Shown here: positions 16,249 through 24,909 of the stretch, piece after piece
Layout of the letters: each line of letters opens with the position of its first letter
How positions within the stretch are numbered: the stretch's first letter is position 1
Assembly (NCBI GenBank): GCA_023229985.1
Contig: JALNYF010000008.1
Coordinates: 1-48,864, forward strand
Length of the DNA stretch: 48,864 nt
Source: Bacteroidales bacterium
Lineage (GTDB): Bacteria; Bacteroidota; Bacteroidia; Bacteroidales; WCHB1-69
Direction of reading: 5' to 3'
Position numbers and translations under genes: made by a program
The notes under the pieces: model-generated
What the model was told of the DNA's origin: nothing
The model's database searches: none
Seen by the model: the letters and a program-made list of their open reading frames with translations, nothing else

Positions 16249-17789
16249 GGGGTAAGCTCGGTTAGGTTTGTTCGGGAGATAGGTGCAAAAAACACGTCAT
16301 ATTTTGTTGTGGGACGATACGCGCTCAGCCACCTGAAATTTTTTAATTTTCTCTCTTTTTCTTCTAATTCGGAATCCGGATAGATAGTACCATCGGGGTC
16401 ATTATAAAAAGTTATCGTTTCTATTTCATTATCATTCAAAATAATACGCATCTCGCTGGCAACAGTGCTATTAATACCTATCAATGAAGTATCTTCTTCC
16501 AAAATATAGTACAAACATTCGGCATTCCCGATTACATCAACGCGAGTCAGTTCTCGATTCACAATTTTGCCGGTGATGTCCATCCCTTTTATTTGATTAA
16601 ACTCGGTATTATCGAATATGGAAGAGACAATAAATCCGGATCTGCGAAGATAGATATTGACATTAACCGAATCAATAATATCAAAACGGATGGTGTCGGC
16701 GGTCATCTGATTGTCGCCCGACCAAACCACCGGATTATAGTACATAATCACCAATGAATCTTCAACTAAATAAACTAAAGAATCACAAGCCCCTTGAATA
16801 TCACCACGAAAGAACTTAGCACGATTGAAAGCCAACATTTCTTTCGGGTTTTGAAGAGTATCAAAAAGAACTTTTAAGGTATCGGCATGCAAATAAAGTG
16901 AATCTCTGTTTTCGATAAGAATAAGTAAGCTGCTATCGGTTACAGTAGAATAGCCTCCATTTTCAAAATATTCGATATAGTTTCCTTGAACGATATAATT
17001 TTTGGAAGAATCAATTAATTGCACATTATTCCAAGCTTCACCGTAGCTCAAACCTTTATCATAATACATACTATCTCCCACAACGTGCTGTGAATCATTG
17101 AACATCACTACATTACTAACCAATTGAGTAATATCGAATTGGGTATTGTACCAGCCTCTGTCGGTGAATATCTCGTTTTCATCTGAAATCAGATGAGTAC
17201 GGGATAAAAAATAGGCGATTTGCGATTTGGTATCGAAGGCAACAGAATCGCTATTAGCTGTATATGAATTATTTACCAATAAGACAGAATCATAAAGGTG
17301 CGCCATTTTTTCATAAGTATTATAAAAACCGGTCTTACTGGTCAGCACATTTTCCTGATTCACCATTTTCCCGCCGGTGATATAATAAGCTATATCTTTA
17401 TTGAGGTCATAAATGAGGCTGTCAGTATAAAGTGTTGCCGATTTATCTTTAAGAATGACGTTTCTTGAAATCGAAATCGTGCGTTGATCGCCATCATACA
17501 GCAGATATTCTCCGAACAATGTAACGGAATCATTGATAATGATCTTAATACGGCGGCTAAAAGCTTCTATTTGATTTGTGTTTCTATAATGGAAGGCAGT
17601 ATCGCAATAGCCGATGGTATTTTCGTGACGAAAAACGACATTGCCGATATATTGTTCCACGCCGGGTTTTAAATTTTCATCGTATTGCAGTAAATTTGCC
17701 TCAAAATAAATTTTCTTTTGGGCTTCTAACTTTGATGAAATCAAAATTAGAAAAACGAGAAAGCATAACGATCTCAGTAATTTATTCAT
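16245..17789 (-). CDS. OstA/LptA-like LPS transport family protein
   Basis: The 514-residue protein has a signal peptide (residues 1-23, ending KLEA before Gln) and then repeated short beta-rich units typical of the OstA/LptA beta-jellyroll, for example IYFEANLLQYDENL, YIGNVVFRHENTIGYCDTAFHYRN, LYTDSLIYDLNKDIAYYITGG and SDSVAFDTKSQIAYFLSRT. Bacteroidota carry such long OstA-like proteins, thought to form part of the periplasmic bridge that moves LPS to the outer membrane. It lies 6 bases after the MORN-type lipoprotein gene and overlaps aroC by 4 bases. The exact role (LptA bridge or LptD-like N-domain) cannot be read from sequence alone. Confidence 0.83.
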   Translation of the reverse strand: MNKLLRSLCFLVFLILISSKLEAQKKIYFEANLLQYDENLKPGVEQYIGNVVFRHENTIGYCDTAFHYRNTNQIEAFSRRIKIIINDSVTLFGEYLLYDGDQRTISISRNVILKDKSATLYTDSLIYDLNKDIAYYITGGKMVNQENVLTSKTGFYNTYEKMAHLYDSVLLVNNSYTANSDSVAFDTKSQIAYFLSRTHLISDENEIFTDRGWYNTQFDITQLVSNVVMFNDSQHVVGDSMYYDKGLSYGEAWNNVQLIDSSKNYIVQGNYIEYFENGGYSTVTDSSLLILIENRDSLYLHADTLKVLFDTLQNPKEMLAFNRAKFFRGDIQGACDSLVYLVEDSLVIMYYNPVVWSGDNQMTADTIRFDIIDSVNVNIYLRRSGFIVSSIFDNTEFNQIKGMDITGKIVNRELTRVDVIGNAECLYYILEEDTSLIGINSTVASEMRIILNDNEIETITFYNDPDGTIYPDSELEEKERKLKNFRWLSAYRPTTKYDVFFAPISRTNLTELTP

Positions 17790-17795
17790 TGACTG

Positions 17796-18464
17796 CTATT
17801 TAGATTCATTGGCGGAGGGGATTGTATTTCCATCAACAGAAATCATTCTATCATCTTTGTAAACAATCGTCTTGATGATGTTGCCGTCGGTATTATAATA
17901 TATTTCATCTCCGTTTTTACGGTCATTGACGTAATGATTTTTCATAGAGAGGTTTCCGTTGGCATCGTAATGTAATTGTTCGCCGGTTCCTTTGGCAAAA
18001 GAGCCTTCGCCGGCAATGGCGCCCCGTTCATCATAATATATCCATTTTCCGTCTGACAGACCATCTTTGTACGCGCCCACCGTTTTTATTCTATCTTTTC
18101 CCCACCATGAACAATAAGCACCATTTTTCTTTCCTTTGCTAAAATTGGTTTCCGATGTTTTAATTCCATTTACATCATACGTAGTTTGTTTTCCATCTAA
18201 TACATCGTTACGATAAAATTCCTCGGTATCAATATTTCCGTTAAAAAAGAATTTGCGAAGGCGTCCCTCTTTTTTATCGTTTTTCATCGTCATTTCAAGG
18301 ATTTTGACGCCACCTTCATCGTAGTAAACTGCCAAACCCTCTTTTTTATCACCTTTATACTCAATTTTCGATTTGAGCGAACCGGATGGGAAATACTCTT
18401 CTTTCGTTTTCTGACAGGAAACTAAAAGCACACAAGCCAAGAAGCAAAGGATATATTTATTCAT
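17796..18464 (-). CDS. MORN/YwqK-repeat lipoprotein
   Basis: From the ATG at 18464 the product has 222 residues. It opens with a lipoprotein signal peptide (MNKYILCFLACVLLVSC), with Cys17 as the lipid site. The rest is a run of about eight MORN-like repeats of the pattern Y-x-x-G-x-x, such as YFPSGSLKSKIEYKGDKKEG, YYDEGGVKI, TYDVNGIKTSE, YYDERGAIAGEG and YYNTDGNIIKT. Databases often label such proteins YwqK-like antitoxins, a name I would not rely on here. The start overlaps the RND gene stop by 8 bases. An earlier in-frame start would remove the clean signal peptide. A scaffold role at the membrane is plausible but unproven. Confidence 0.8.
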   Translation of the reverse strand: MNKYILCFLACVLLVSCQKTKEEYFPSGSLKSKIEYKGDKKEGLAVYYDEGGVKILEMTMKNDKKEGRLRKFFFNGNIDTEEFYRNDVLDGKQTTYDVNGIKTSETNFSKGKKNGAYCSWWGKDRIKTVGAYKDGLSDGKWIYYDERGAIAGEGSFAKGTGEQLHYDANGNLSMKNHYVNDRKNGDEIYYNTDGNIIKTIVYKDDRMISVDGNTIPSANESK

Positions 18465-21400
18465 TTTTACCATTCTCGGTATCGTTAAAAGATTCAACAT
18501 TTTCCTGAATGACGGCGATTGGATGCAATTTTTTCTTGTTTCTATTTTTGCGCCAAATGCCGAAATCAGCGAACAAGCTGTACAAGATAGGAATCAGCAC
18601 CAATGTTACCAAAGTAGAGACAGACAAACCCCAAGCGACAGTCATACCCAATGAGTTCCACATTTCAGCGCCTTCGCCTTTACCAACTGCCAAGGGGATC
18701 ATCCCTAAGACGGTGGTGAGCGTAGTCATCAAGATGGGGCGGAGACGAGACTTCCCGGCGGTAACTACGGCATCGCGTACCGACATGCCACGCTCGCGGC
18801 ACAGAATCGTGTAGTCAATCAGCACAATACCATTTTTAACAACGATGCCTATCAGCATCAACAATCCGACCAAAGCCATCACGCCTAACGGAGTATTGGT
18901 AACTGCCAATCCGATAAAGACGCCGGTCAGGGCGAACGGGATAGAGAACATAATGACAAACGGATAGGTAAAGGACTCGAACTGGGAAGCCATTACAATG
19001 TATACCAGCAGGACAATCAAAATCATCAAGGTGATCATATCGGAGAATGATTCTTGTTGTTCTTCCCACGTACCGCCCACGATGTAAGACAAATCGGCGG
19101 GTCTATCCATTTTGCTCAATACATTTTCGGCACCGGCCACCACGTCACTTAAAACACCGTCTTTCCCGACAATGCAGGAAACTTTGACCACACGTTCCCG
19201 ATTCTTTCGTTCGATAGTAGGTGGGGTAAAGCGTTCTACGACGTTCCCCAAGTCTTTCACTCTGATTCCGGAGCCGGACGTATTATAAACCAAAATATTC
19301 TCAATGGCACTGATATCTTGTCTATATTGGGGGGCATAGCGAACTTTAATATTGTTTTCGTCACCATCTTCGCGATAATAGGAAGCAATTGCACCATTAA
19401 AACGATTTCTCACGTAAGTAGAAGCCGTGGTCAAGTTAAGACCGTTTTCCGCCAATTTTTCTCTGTCGAAATCAATTTGAATTTCGGGAACATATTCACT
19501 TCTACTGATATTCACTTCAGAACAGCCCTTTACTTTGAGCATTTGTTTTTTCAATTCTGCGGCAAATTTATCAGATGTCTCAAAATCATAGCAATACAAT
19601 TCCACATCTACGCTGCTTTGACCTGCCATACCGCCACCTCCAACACTGACTTGGGATTCTGTTAATTCAGAATATTCTGCCAAATCTGCACGGATAGCAT
19701 CGGCAATTTGGGTAATGGAACGCTCTCTGTCCACCTTACTGGTAAAACGCATATTGAATTTGACGATATGAGAACCTGTTTCGCCCATAATTCCGAAAGT
19801 ATTGTCTTCGTCGGGCTGTCCAACAGAGAAGTTGCAAACCATTAATTCAGGATATTCTTTTTTCATGCGTTCCGTAAATTCCAGACCGAACGCACGGCTC
19901 TTTTCCATACGGGTACCGATGGGTAACTTCACTGTAGCTGACATTCGACCTTGGTCTTGGGTCGGGAAGAACTCGGTAGGAATAATTTTCATCAGGGTTA
20001 AACTTCCCAAGAAAATGGCAAGCCCTCCCACTACTACAATTGCTCTGTGCGAGACGCACCAGCCGAGTATTTTAGAATAAAATCTGTCTAACCATTTCAA
20101 ACTGATTTCAATGGGTTTATAAATGGCACCAAACACTTTGCCACGGCTTGGGTTGGTTTTCAGCATGAGGGAACAAAGCATGGGGGTCAGCGACATTGCC
20201 GCGAACATAGAAACCGCCATCACAATGGTGATAATCCAACCTAACTGTTTAAACATAATACCGGAAACCCCTTCCAAAAAAGTAAGCGGCAAAAATACTG
20301 CAAACAGTACTAATGTGGTAGCAATAATGGATAGTGAAACTTCGCTGGTGGCAAAAATGGCTGCCGATTTGGGCTTGGTCCCTCGCTCAATATGGGTCGT
20401 AATATTTTCCAAAACCACAATCGCATCATCGACGACCATCCCAATGGCAATACTCAGCGATGATAATGAAATTATATTCAAACTATTACCGGTAATTGCC
20501 AGATAAATAAATGATGCTACCAAAGAAACCGGAATGACGATGGCAATAATAAAGGTCGCACGCCAACGTCCCAAGAAGAAAAGAACCACTAATACAACCA
20601 ATATCAATGTTATGATAATAGCTTCTTGCAAACTGTTGATGGTATTGGTAATACTATCTGAGGTATTGGCGATGACGCCGATTTTAACATCAGACGGAAG
20701 GTCTTTTTGTATTTCGGGGAGCATGTCCATTACTTTTTGCGAAATTGCAACCGAATTGGCCCCGGATTGTTTTTGGACAATGATCATCGCACCACGCACC
20801 CCGTTATTGTACACTTCCTGCATGCGTTCCTGCACTGTATCTTTGACGATAGCGACATCACGGAGATATACATTTTTATTATTATAGCTGCCCACTACAA
20901 TATCTTTCATTTGCAAAGCATCGCTAAACTCGCCTTGCACACGCATGGAGTAGGTTTCTGATCCGATATCAGCGGTACCTAAAGGAAAATTTCGGTTTTC
21001 GGCACCGATGAGGGCGGCTATACTCTCAATGGTCAAATTATAAGCCTCCAATTTATAGGGGTCGCAATATACTGCCACCTCGCGTTGCGGTGCGCCGGAA
21101 ATGGAAACCGTCCCTACCCCGCCGATTCTGCTAATGGGTGACGCTACTTTGTTATCCAATATTTTATATAGGGCATTCGTGCTTTCAGCAGATTGTACCG
21201 ACAACATCAAAATAGGAATATCATCCATACTGAATTTAAACAAAAACGGCGTGTTGCAAGCATCCGGCAACATTGATGTCACCATATCCAACTTGTCACG
21301 CACATCGTTTGTCGCCTCGACAATATCAATGCCATACTCAAATTCAAGGTTAATAATGGAATAGTTTTCCTTTGAATTGGAGGTAATGTTCTTTAAATCG

Positions 21401-21624
21401 CTCACGCTGTTGAGGACATTTTCCAACGGCTTGGTAACATTATTCTCAATATCGGCTGCACTTGCCCCCGGGTAGGTGGTAAATACCATAATCGTATTCT
21501 CTCCCATATTGGGAAATAAGTCAACCGGCAATTTTGTAAATGAATAAACACCAATAATCGCGACAGCAACATACACTAAGGCTGTCATAATTGGCTTTTT
21601 AACAGAAGATTGATATAAGCTCAT
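18457..21624 (-). CDS. RND superfamily efflux permease (AcrB/HAE1-like)
   Basis: The 1055-residue inner-membrane protein has the RND layout: helix 1 near 12-30 followed by KLPVDLFPNMGENT, a large periplasmic loop, helices 2-6 at about 335-485, a second periplasmic loop and helices 8-12 at the end. Asp399-Asp400 in AIGMVVDDAIVVLENI form the proton-relay pair. The block FPTEFFPTQDQGRM opens the second half. Such pumps expel drugs, bile acids, lipids or metals with an adaptor and an outer-membrane channel. Neither partner is adjacent, which is unusual. Instead it leads an envelope-type gene cluster. The substrate is unknown. Confidence 0.93.
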   Translation of the reverse strand: MSLYQSSVKKPIMTALVYVAVAIIGVYSFTKLPVDLFPNMGENTIMVFTTYPGASAADIENNVTKPLENVLNSVSDLKNITSNSKENYSIINLEFEYGIDIVEATNDVRDKLDMVTSMLPDACNTPFLFKFSMDDIPILMLSVQSAESTNALYKILDNKVASPISRIGGVGTVSISGAPQREVAVYCDPYKLEAYNLTIESIAALIGAENRNFPLGTADIGSETYSMRVQGEFSDALQMKDIVVGSYNNKNVYLRDVAIVKDTVQERMQEVYNNGVRGAMIIVQKQSGANSVAISQKVMDMLPEIQKDLPSDVKIGVIANTSDSITNTINSLQEAIIITLILVVLVVLFFLGRWRATFIIAIVIPVSLVASFIYLAITGNSLNIISLSSLSIAIGMVVDDAIVVLENITTHIERGTKPKSAAIFATSEVSLSIIATTLVLFAVFLPLTFLEGVSGIMFKQLGWIITIVMAVSMFAAMSLTPMLCSLMLKTNPSRGKVFGAIYKPIEISLKWLDRFYSKILGWCVSHRAIVVVGGLAIFLGSLTLMKIIPTEFFPTQDQGRMSATVKLPIGTRMEKSRAFGLEFTERMKKEYPELMVCNFSVGQPDEDNTFGIMGETGSHIVKFNMRFTSKVDRERSITQIADAIRADLAEYSELTESQVSVGGGGMAGQSSVDVELYCYDFETSDKFAAELKKQMLKVKGCSEVNISRSEYVPEIQIDFDREKLAENGLNLTTASTYVRNRFNGAIASYYREDGDENNIKVRYAPQYRQDISAIENILVYNTSGSGIRVKDLGNVVERFTPPTIERKNRERVVKVSCIVGKDGVLSDVVAGAENVLSKMDRPADLSYIVGGTWEEQQESFSDMITLMILIVLLVYIVMASQFESFTYPFVIMFSIPFALTGVFIGLAVTNTPLGVMALVGLLMLIGIVVKNGIVLIDYTILCRERGMSVRDAVVTAGKSRLRPILMTTLTTVLGMIPLAVGKGEGAEMWNSLGMTVAWGLSVSTLVTLVLIPILYSLFADFGIWRKNRNKKKLHPIAVIQENVESFNDTENGKNE

Positions 21625-21779
21625 CTTGTTTTTATTTAGTTATTTGGTTTGTCATCATAAAAATAAAACTTTTTATAAACGATATTTATGAATAATTGTT
21701 TTATTTATCTCTGATTTATCCTGCATATTTATCATAAAACATTGATTATCAATAAATTTTATTTATTAAATAATTCCTG

Positions 21780-21787
21780 CAAATTTA
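21780..21787 (-). promoter_or_regulatory. -7 box (TAAATTTG) for the RND-ostA-aroC cluster
   Basis: On the minus strand TAAATTTG followed by C matches TAnnTTTG. A TTTG lies at 21813-21810 with a 22-base spacer, close to the Bacteroidota -33/-7 spacing. The leader would be about 150 AT-rich bases before the ATG at 21624. Confidence 0.55.
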
Positions 21788-21875
21788 CACGTTTTTTTCG
21801 ATAATTCGCCAAAAAAAACAATAAAAAATCAGGCAGCAATTTATCTATAAATATCTGATAATTAACAATTTATAA

Positions 21876-23087
21876 TTATATTATTGAATCGGTCGTCAAT
21901 CCATCATCTTGAACGTTTATTTGCACGGCATAATGCGTTTGCGAATTTATCGGACACAAAGACAAATAACCGGACACCATTCTTTTATTCTCAATTACTA
22001 ACGGGAAACGTTTCAACCATTCATTGTGTTCTGCCAACAATTTACCATCGGAAGGAGAATATTGTACCCGCAACGTGCCAATTTTGTTCGGCAACAAATA
22101 TTTTTTTACAAACCGGTTTGCCAGCAATCCCATCGTCAAGCGAAGATTGATTTCCACAACGGGATTTAGAAAAAACGCCCCATTTTGCTCATACACAAAC
22201 ATATCTATTCCAAGAAAGCCATGGTAGAACGGTAAAATATTTTCTTTTAAAAATTGTATCAACAAAGATTGCACTTCGTCCAACGCTTTTAAAGGAATCC
22301 ATTGCCGCAAACTGTGTCGAATATTTTCATCTGGCATCAGGATATTTCCCTGATAAGCCCCATTTTGTGTATTAAAAAGCGAATAACCGCAGAAATTCAC
22401 ATTCTCGAAACACTCAAATTCCATGGCAAAGTCCTGTACAACCTTCCAACGTGGTTCACACATCACACCGCCATATTTTGCTATGGAGTTGAGCACCCAG
22501 CCGCGCAAGTTGTCAGTTAATACGCCCATTCCCCGTTTCAGTCCTTTGCCGCTTCCCGACCACGGAAGTTTGAAAATGACATCTTGATAATCTGCCAGAA
22601 ATTGCTCAATATCTGACATATTTGATAAAAAAACAGCTGTTTTTGGGAATAAATCGGCAAATTCGGATTTCGCTTTCAAAAACGCGCCGGCATCGGCGGC
22701 GAAAGCACGATGCGACAATCGGCGCACATTTTGCAGAAAAGCATCATCAGGCAAAACCGATTCTTGCACGCCTTCATTCAGTAATTTTTGTCGAATGGCA
22801 TGGTCCCAGCCCCACGGTAATACGTGATAAACAGATAATGGTGGAATATCCTCGGACACCACCAACTGTGATTGAATATCAAATATTTCAAAAAGAGAAT
22901 AGAGCGATTTTCTATCCGCAGTAGAGGGAACTCGCACATTACCGAATCCGAATATCCACGCCGGCAAAGCGGCAACATCATCGGCAAACTGTGTGGCGGA
23001 ACGAGGAGGCAGATAGTGAGCATTGCCATTCGCCAATGCCAAATCGTGTTCAGGATTAAAAACAAACAGCGTGTTTGGGTCGGTCAT
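21876..23087 (-). CDS. Uncharacterised ATP-grasp-like protein next to Ddl
   Basis: I do not recognise a named family for this 403-residue protein, but it looks like an ATP-grasp enzyme. KLPWSGSGKGLKRG at 173-186 resembles the Gly-rich ATP loop, FLGIDMFVYE at 292-300 and NPVVEINLRLTMG at 308-320 resemble the metal- and phosphate-binding end (Glu and Asn as ligands). The N-terminus has FNPEHDLALANGN and PPRSA, which I associate with a conserved Bacteroidota family. ATP-grasp enzymes join a carboxylate to an amine or thiol through an acyl-phosphate. The gene starts 9 bases after ddl, so the two are probably one operon, and a role in a peptide or wall precursor is possible. Confidence 0.7.
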   Translation of the reverse strand: MTDPNTLFVFNPEHDLALANGNAHYLPPRSATQFADDVAALPAWIFGFGNVRVPSTADRKSLYSLFEIFDIQSQLVVSEDIPPLSVYHVLPWGWDHAIRQKLLNEGVQESVLPDDAFLQNVRRLSHRAFAADAGAFLKAKSEFADLFPKTAVFLSNMSDIEQFLADYQDVIFKLPWSGSGKGLKRGMGVLTDNLRGWVLNSIAKYGGVMCEPRWKVVQDFAMEFECFENVNFCGYSLFNTQNGAYQGNILMPDENIRHSLRQWIPLKALDEVQSLLIQFLKENILPFYHGFLGIDMFVYEQNGAFFLNPVVEINLRLTMGLLANRFVKKYLLPNKIGTLRVQYSPSDGKLLAEHNEWLKRFPLVIENKRMVSGYLSLCPINSQTHYAVQINVQDDGLTTDSII

Positions 23088-23096
23088 AAAAAAGCA

Positions 23097-24077
23097 CTAT
23101 TTTTCTAAGGCTTCTTCAATTAATCCGGTATAGATCTGTGTCAAATCCAAACCTAAATATTTGATTTGTCGAGGCACGATGCTCATCGCGGTTTGTCCGG
23201 GTATTGTGTTGATTTCCAAGAAGTAAGGAATACCTTGCGGGGTAATGATATAGTCAATTCTGACCACGCCGGCGCAGCCCAATTCTTTAAAAATGCGTTC
23301 TGAATATTTAAAAATGGTATCGCGCATTTCTGTCGATATTTCTGCCGGCGTAACTAGTTCCAGAAATCCGGGGGTATATTTGGCTTCAAAGTCGTAATAC
23401 TCTTTTTTACTTTTAATTTCAGTAACTGCCAACGCACGGATTTTCCCATCTATTTTTGCCACGCCGCAGGTTACCTCACGACCGGGGATAAATTTCTCTA
23501 TCATCAGTTGGGAATCATAACGGAAAGCTTCTTCTACCGCCTGATTCAGCTCTTGTTCGTTATGCACTTTCGTAACGCCCACGCTGGAACCTGAGTTGCA
23601 AGGTTTTACAAAACAAGGAAATTGACAAACATCGGCAACTTGTTGAGAACTAATCACATCACCTTTAAAAAAATGCAACGAACGCGAAATAGGGACATCC
23701 AATGCGGCGACCGTCAAATTGCAATAATATTTATTAAAAGTAAGAGCAGAGGAAAGCATATCGCAGCCTGTATAAGGCAGATCAATCATATCAAAGTAGG
23801 CTTGCAGACGACCATTCTCGCCCGGGTTGCCGTGAATAGCAATAAAAACGGCATCAAAAGCAATCTTTTCGCCATCGAGCGAAATGGTGAAATCATTTTT
23901 GTCTATTTCTATGACACGCCCGTCAGTATGGGTATATGACCAGCTATTTCCTTTTAAATGAATAAGATATGGAATAAACAATGATTTATCCAACATCTCC
24001 ATAATATTTTTTGCCGTTTTTAAAGAAATTTCATATTCGCCGGAGTTTCCACCTGTCATTAAAGCTATTTTTTTCAT
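23097..24077 (-). CDS. ddl: D-alanine--D-alanine ligase
   Basis: The 326-residue ATP-grasp enzyme makes D-Ala-D-Ala for peptidoglycan. Visible motifs are GGNSGEYEISLKTA at the start, FIAIHGNPGENGRLQAYFDMIDLPYTGC, FVKPCNSGSSVGVTKV in the ATP site, MIEKFIPGREVTCGV, and RIDYIITPQGIPYFLEINTIPGQTAMSIVPRQ with the metal-binding Glu and Asn. Length is normal. A -7 box lies just upstream at 24100-24107. The next gene is another ATP-grasp protein, which is why the pair is worth attention. Confidence 0.96.
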   Translation of the reverse strand: MKKIALMTGGNSGEYEISLKTAKNIMEMLDKSLFIPYLIHLKGNSWSYTHTDGRVIEIDKNDFTISLDGEKIAFDAVFIAIHGNPGENGRLQAYFDMIDLPYTGCDMLSSALTFNKYYCNLTVAALDVPISRSLHFFKGDVISSQQVADVCQFPCFVKPCNSGSSVGVTKVHNEQELNQAVEEAFRYDSQLMIEKFIPGREVTCGVAKIDGKIRALAVTEIKSKKEYYDFEAKYTPGFLELVTPAEISTEMRDTIFKYSERIFKELGCAGVVRIDYIITPQGIPYFLEINTIPGQTAMSIVPRQIKYLGLDLTQIYTGLIEEALEK

Positions 24078-24099
24078 TTTTTATGATATTAAAAACGTG

Positions 24100-24107
24100 C
24101 AAAAGTA
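24100..24107 (-). promoter_or_regulatory. -7 box (TACTTTTG) for ddl
   Basis: On the minus strand TACTTTTG followed by C matches TAnnTTTG, 22 bases upstream of the ddl ATG at 24077, giving a very short leader. Confidence 0.6.
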
Positions 24108-24176
24108 TGAATAATTTGCAGATTCACGTAATCGTATAAAAAAATTTATAAACAGAGTCAGGTTACTTCTCTTTGA

Positions 24177-24719
24177 TTATTTTTTGCGGATCCATAAATT
24201 TCTATCTAAATGAATCCTTTTTTTGTCGCCGCGCTCGCCGGTAATATAGTAATTTTTTGCTTGTTCATCACCTATTTTGCTCAAAAATGCCTCTTTAATA
24301 CGGCTAATATTGGTATTCCGGACATCGGGATTATCCACTCTCACCACTTGCGTAATGCTGCTGCGCAACTTTTCTGTATCTGAATAAGGAGACACATTCA
24401 GGTAAATTTCAGACAGCTCATCTGCATAATTTTCCAAATCATGCAGATACACCCCTTCCGTATGCCGCAAAAAAAAGATGAAAAGTGTTTTCGGTAAGGC
24501 AGACATGGGGATCTCAAGTCGATTATAATCAAGTAGTATAATTTTGTAATTTTCATCAATTTCCAATCTACTAATGCAGGAAAACTGAGGCTTTTGCATA
24601 TAATCTGTAAAAAATTGAAGAAGCTCCTCTGAGATACTATCCACACGCGATTTCATGAAATCGCGGTACACCTCAAATTCTCCACTTACCTGATAACAAG
24701 CCCGCTGAATTTCTTTCAT
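24177..24719 (-). CDS. Hypothetical protein with a Bacteroidota winged-helix-like domain
   Basis: The 180-residue protein has no signal peptide or membrane helix. The part from about residue 70 (ALPKTLFIFFLRHTEGVYLHDLENYADELSEIY, later NISRIKEAFLSK, AKNYYITGERGDKKRIHLDRNLW) resembles a domain that recurs in Bacteroidota hypothetical proteins. Its helix-helix-strand pattern and basic end could be a winged-helix DNA-binding fold; this is inference. No named function is known to me. It stands alone between ddl and the divergent pseudouridine synthase, and I find no clear promoter box. Confidence 0.65.
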   Translation of the reverse strand: MKEIQRACYQVSGEFEVYRDFMKSRVDSISEELLQFFTDYMQKPQFSCISRLEIDENYKIILLDYNRLEIPMSALPKTLFIFFLRHTEGVYLHDLENYADELSEIYLNVSPYSDTEKLRSSITQVVRVDNPDVRNTNISRIKEAFLSKIGDEQAKNYYITGERGDKKRIHLDRNLWIRKK

Positions 24720-24884
24720 TTTTTGTTCAATGTTGTGCTGTATTTGGATATGAGTACCGGCAAAACAATCAAAAAAGAGCGGTACAAAGCAGGGATGTTG
24801 AAATAGGTTAAATTAAGATAAATAATGAATATGACCGCTCAAAAAAAACATTATTCAATCAAGTGCTATCTGCGTGAAAAAGTG

Positions 24885-24892
24885 TATCTTTG
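24885..24892 (+). promoter_or_regulatory. -7 box (TATCTTTG) for the pseudouridine synthase gene
   Basis: TATCTTTG followed by CCGC matches TAnnTTTG. The ATG at 24910 is 17 bases further, so the transcript leader is about 10 bases. This decides against a GTG start at 24874, which lies upstream of the box. Confidence 0.7.
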
Positions 24893-24909
24893 CCGCAAAT
24901 TTAAAATCA

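Noticed and set aside
20123..20506. Antisense open frame of 127 codons inside the RND gene
   Set aside because: It mirrors the coding strand of a clear RND permease and has no features of its own. Similar shadows in pnp, nqr and typA were left out too.
21625..21875. AT-rich gap as a replication origin
   Set aside because: No TTATCCACA-type DnaA boxes in clusters and no dnaA or dnaN nearby. A promoter with long leader explains it.
24777..24840. Inverted repeat GAGCGGT/ACCGCTC upstream of the pseudouridine synthase gene
   Set aside because: Arms of only seven bases with a 50-base loop can arise by chance; no T-run or mobile-element features support a function.
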